64,000 bases of DNA from contig NZ_WNXZ01000002.1 of the NCBI RefSeq assembly GCF_009733845.1, positions 1-64,000 of the forward strand. Direction: 5' to 3'. The notes under the pieces were generated by a model. That model searched no databases, was not told where the DNA came from, and was given only the letters and a program-made list of their open reading frames with translations. The position numbers and the translations under genes were made by a program. This document shows positions 62,169 to 64,000 of the stretch, piece by piece (the stretch's first letter is position 1; each line of letters opens with the position of its first letter). This DNA is from Pseudactinotalea terrae. Lineage in GTDB: Bacteria; Actinomycetota; Actinomycetes; Actinomycetales; Beutenbergiaceae.

Positions 62169-62680
62169 GCACCTGGCACGGGGTCCTCGGCCGGGTCGGA
62201 GGTGCCGCACATCAGCTCCGAGAGGTACGGGTCGCCGTTCGGCACCTCACGGCCCGCGAGGAACTGCCGGCCCTCGGCGTCGCGAACCTCGACGGTGCAC
62301 GAGCGGTACTGCTCGGTCTCGGTCGCCTCGACCTCGAAGTCGAGGACCAGGTACTCGTACCCGGTCGGCGGGCTGACGCCGTCGATCTCGGTCGCGACGT
62401 CGACGGAGACCAGGGCCACGCCGACGGTGTCGATGCTCGCCCAGCCCTCGCCGTCGGGCCCGATGGCGACGTGCTGGCCGAACGTCCACCAACCCTCGCG
62501 AGCGTTCTCGGTGGCGAACCAGGCCCAGCCGGCCAGTGCCGCCAGCAGGCCGAGCAGCGCAGCTGTGCTTGCGACGCGTCCGCGGCGATGACGGTTGTTG
62601 TCCAGCCCGCTCGGCGGCGCGGACGGGGCATCGCCGGGAGCCGCGGCACCATACGGCTCGGGCTGCGGTCGGTCGCTCAT
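62060..62680 (-). CDS. Module protein C, copy 2: single-pass extracytoplasmic protein
   Basis: A 206-aa paralogue of C1. A Pro-rich cytoplasmic tail and Arg cluster (RHRRGR) precede the membrane helix (about residues 37-54, TAALLGLLAALAGWAWF). The outer domain shares CTVEVRDAEGRQFLAG and STLVLVPVGAELVSV with C1, and two Cys (RSCTVEV, LMCGTSD). Its ATG overlaps the stop of B2 and its 3' end overlaps D2 antisense. Confidence 0.8.
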   Translation of the reverse strand: MSDRPQPEPYGAAAPGDAPSAPPSGLDNNRHRRGRVASTAALLGLLAALAGWAWFATENAREGWWTFGQHVAIGPDGEGWASIDTVGVALVSVDVATEIDGVSPPTGYEYLVLDFEVEATETEQYRSCTVEVRDAEGRQFLAGREVPNGDPYLSELMCGTSDPAEDPVPGAQSTLVLVPVGAELVSVRVDSNEFPPAAFIELPLPF

Positions 62681-63237
62681 CGCTCGCCCTCGGCGAGCAC
62701 CGTCGGGTACCCGAGGACCAGCGGCTCGGCGGACAGGCTCACCGTCAGCGGGACGCGCAGCACGGTGGACGGCAGCAGCGCTTGTGTGCGCTCGGGCCGG
62801 AACTCGATCGAGAGGTCGTCGACGACGTCCGTGGGCACCTCGAACAGCAGGCCGCCGCGGTACCAGATGTCCGGACCGGCCATCCAGACGCCTCCCGCGG
62901 ACCCGAAGCCGCTGGGCTCGGTGTACTCGCGGCCGTCGCCGTCGACGAGCACCGGGCTCTCGGGCAGGAACCACGAGTCGGTGGTGGCGTAGGAGAGGTC
63001 GACGAGGACGAAGCTGCCGGGGCTCGTCACCGGCTCGTCGTCGTCGAGCACCGGTGAGGCGACGGCACCGTGCACGTGCACCTGGAGGTTCCCGACGGTC
63101 AGGTCACCGCCCTCGTCGCCGCGCGCCACGGTGTGCCATCCGCTCGCGAGGTGGTTCTGCTCGACGGCGTTGGCCCCGGCGCCGATCGCCAGCGCCAGGC
63201 CGATCATCGCGATCACGGGCCACCTGCGGGACCTCAC
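62677..63237 (-). CDS. Module protein B, copy 2: single-pass extracytoplasmic protein
   Basis: A 186-aa paralogue of B1. The N-terminus RSRRWPVIAMIGLALAIGAGA is a signal anchor. The outer part has FVLVDLSYATTDSWFLPES and DIWYRGGLLFEVPTDVVDDL, aligned with B1. GTG start overlapping the A2 stop (GTGA), and its stop overlaps the C2 start. Confidence 0.8.
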   Translation of the reverse strand: MRSRRWPVIAMIGLALAIGAGANAVEQNHLASGWHTVARGDEGGDLTVGNLQVHVHGAVASPVLDDDEPVTSPGSFVLVDLSYATTDSWFLPESPVLVDGDGREYTEPSGFGSAGGVWMAGPDIWYRGGLLFEVPTDVVDDLSIEFRPERTQALLPSTVLRVPLTVSLSAEPLVLGYPTVLAEGER

Positions 63238-63872
63238 TCGTCCTCCTCGGCGAGGATCGAGGAGGGCGCCTCGCCGAGCGAGAGCGCCACGTCGTACGAC
63301 TGGCCGGTCGACCGCCACAGGAAGTAGCCCTCCTCCAGGTTCATCTCGGTCCAGGCCGTCCGGTTCATGGTGAGCGTCAGCTCCGGCGGCGGCGCGGTCA
63401 GCGCAGCGGTCGGCCACAGCAGCGCGACCTCGTAGGTGAGCCCGGGCTGCGCCTCGCCCAGATAGCTGCCCGTGTCGAGCCGCAGCACCTCTCCCGGGTG
63501 GGGCCGCCCGTCATCGCCGAGCAGCTCCTGGGGAACCTCGAACGTCTCGTCGCTGAATGTCACGCTGATGGGTTCGGTGCCCTGGTTCGTGATCTCGACG
63601 ACGGCTCCCAGCCACTGCTCGCCGTCGTCGAGGCCGTAGGCGTCCACCTGGTCGGAGACGAAGTAGTACTGCGGGACGACGAGGTAGGCGCCGGTGTCGG
63701 TCACCACGCCGGCCTCGACGCCGCGCGGCGGTGGATCGGCCTGCTGGAACCCGCCCGCAGCGGCCACGAGCAGCGGCGCCAGCAGCAGCAGGCCGACCAG
63801 GATCCGGCGCGGCCAGGAGGCGAGCAGGAACGCCAGCACCGTTCGTGCCGTGATCGCCCCCGCTTCGCTCAC
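63234..63872 (-). CDS. Module protein A, copy 2: single-pass extracytoplasmic protein
   Basis: A 212-aa paralogue of A1: SEAGAITARTVLAFLLASWPRR, a membrane helix (about residues 24-42), then an outer domain with EQWLGAVVEITNQGTEPISVTF. GTG start 6 nt after TAACCT. It is first of the second A-B-C operon, read leftwards. Confidence 0.8.
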   Translation of the reverse strand: MSEAGAITARTVLAFLLASWPRRILVGLLLLAPLLVAAAGGFQQADPPPRGVEAGVVTDTGAYLVVPQYYFVSDQVDAYGLDDGEQWLGAVVEITNQGTEPISVTFSDETFEVPQELLGDDGRPHPGEVLRLDTGSYLGEAQPGLTYEVALLWPTAALTAPPPELTLTMNRTAWTEMNLEEGYFLWRSTGQSYDVALSLGEAPSSILAEEDE

Positions 63873-63878
63873 GGGTGC

Positions 63879-63884
63879 AGGTTA
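63879..63884 (-). promoter_or_regulatory. -10 box TAACCT of leaderless module-2 transcript
   Basis: On the minus strand TAACCT ends 6 nt before the GTG at 63872. Its first three bases are also the TAA stop of the next upstream reading frame. Confidence 0.5.
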
Positions 63885-64000
63885 TCTGCTGTCGTTGACC
63901 CGATCACCCTCGACGGTCAGGTCGGCCTCGGGCGGCAGCGGCAGCGCCTCGAGCGCGGGGTCGGCGCAGATCTCCTCGATCAGCGCCACGGTGCCGGCCA
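63882..64000 (-). CDS. C-terminal end of an unidentified protein (partial)
   Basis: The last ~39 codons of a minus-strand frame enter from the right edge and end in TAA. The readable C-terminus is LPLPPEADLTVEGDRVNDSR. GC-rich third positions support coding. Too short to identify. If real, it lies directly upstream of the second A-B-C operon in the same direction. Confidence 0.5.
   Translation of the reverse strand, partial: AGTVALIEEICADPALEALPLPPEADLTVEGDRVNDSR

Overview
The window comes from a high-GC, Gram-positive actinobacterium, probably of the order Micrococcales. The pointers are the very GC-rich third codon positions, frequent GTG starts, 4-nt ATGA/GTGA gene overlaps, an Lsr2 nucleoid protein, an F420-dependent glucose-6-phosphate dehydrogenase, a DtxR/IdeR-type iron box, and a recurring TAnnnT hexamer 6-8 nt upstream of start codons that fits leaderless transcription. 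The order is inferred from gene content; nothing in the window fixes the genus.

Left part (1-24.7 kb). A probable transposase fragment lies at the left edge. It is followed by an OmpR-type two-component pair, a membrane-anchored molybdopterin oxidoreductase with a Met/Glu/Asp-repeat lipoprotein, tRNA-Arg(ACG) and a BASS-type transporter. From 5.4 to 17.2 kb lies a homoprotocatechuate (3,4-dihydroxyphenylacetate) meta-cleavage locus. Seven tightly packed minus-strand genes encode a FAH-RraA fusion, a GntR/FCD regulator, HpaE, HpaD, HpaH, HpaI and a succinate-semialdehyde dehydrogenase. A divergent FAD aromatic hydroxylase follows, with a perfect GTATAC-centred palindrome between the two arms, then a TPP enzyme. 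Next come an iron-boxed Fe-siderophore ABC operon, a cysteine-type leader peptide in front of a DAACS symporter, and 6-phosphogluconate dehydrogenase.

Middle part (24.7-49.4 kb). This holds a WYL regulator with DinB-like and VOC proteins, a GDPD phosphodiesterase, a GNAT, a YbaK-type editing protein, and a DinB2-like polymerase with Leu at the steric-gate position. A ROK regulator and a 51-bp tandem repeat array precede a seven-gene intracellular rhamnogalacturonan operon (DUF624, solute-binding lipoprotein, LplB/LplC permeases, acetylesterase, YesU, PL26-like exo-lyase). Then come a recC-recB-recD operon and a convergent Lsr2 with an altered AT-hook.

Right part (49.5-64 kb). The least explained content is an uncharacterised four-gene membrane module (A, B and C are single-pass extracytoplasmic proteins; D is a polytopic membrane protein). 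It occurs twice, at 49.5-52.7 kb and, inverted, at 60.7-63.9 kb. In both copies A-B-C form an overlapping operon that runs tail-to-tail into D. Between the copies lie an alpha/beta hydrolase, a large membrane protein, fgd, a 53-aa Arg-rich small protein, a LAL-type LuxR regulator and a second LLM flavoenzyme. This duplicated module is the best candidate for an undescribed system here.
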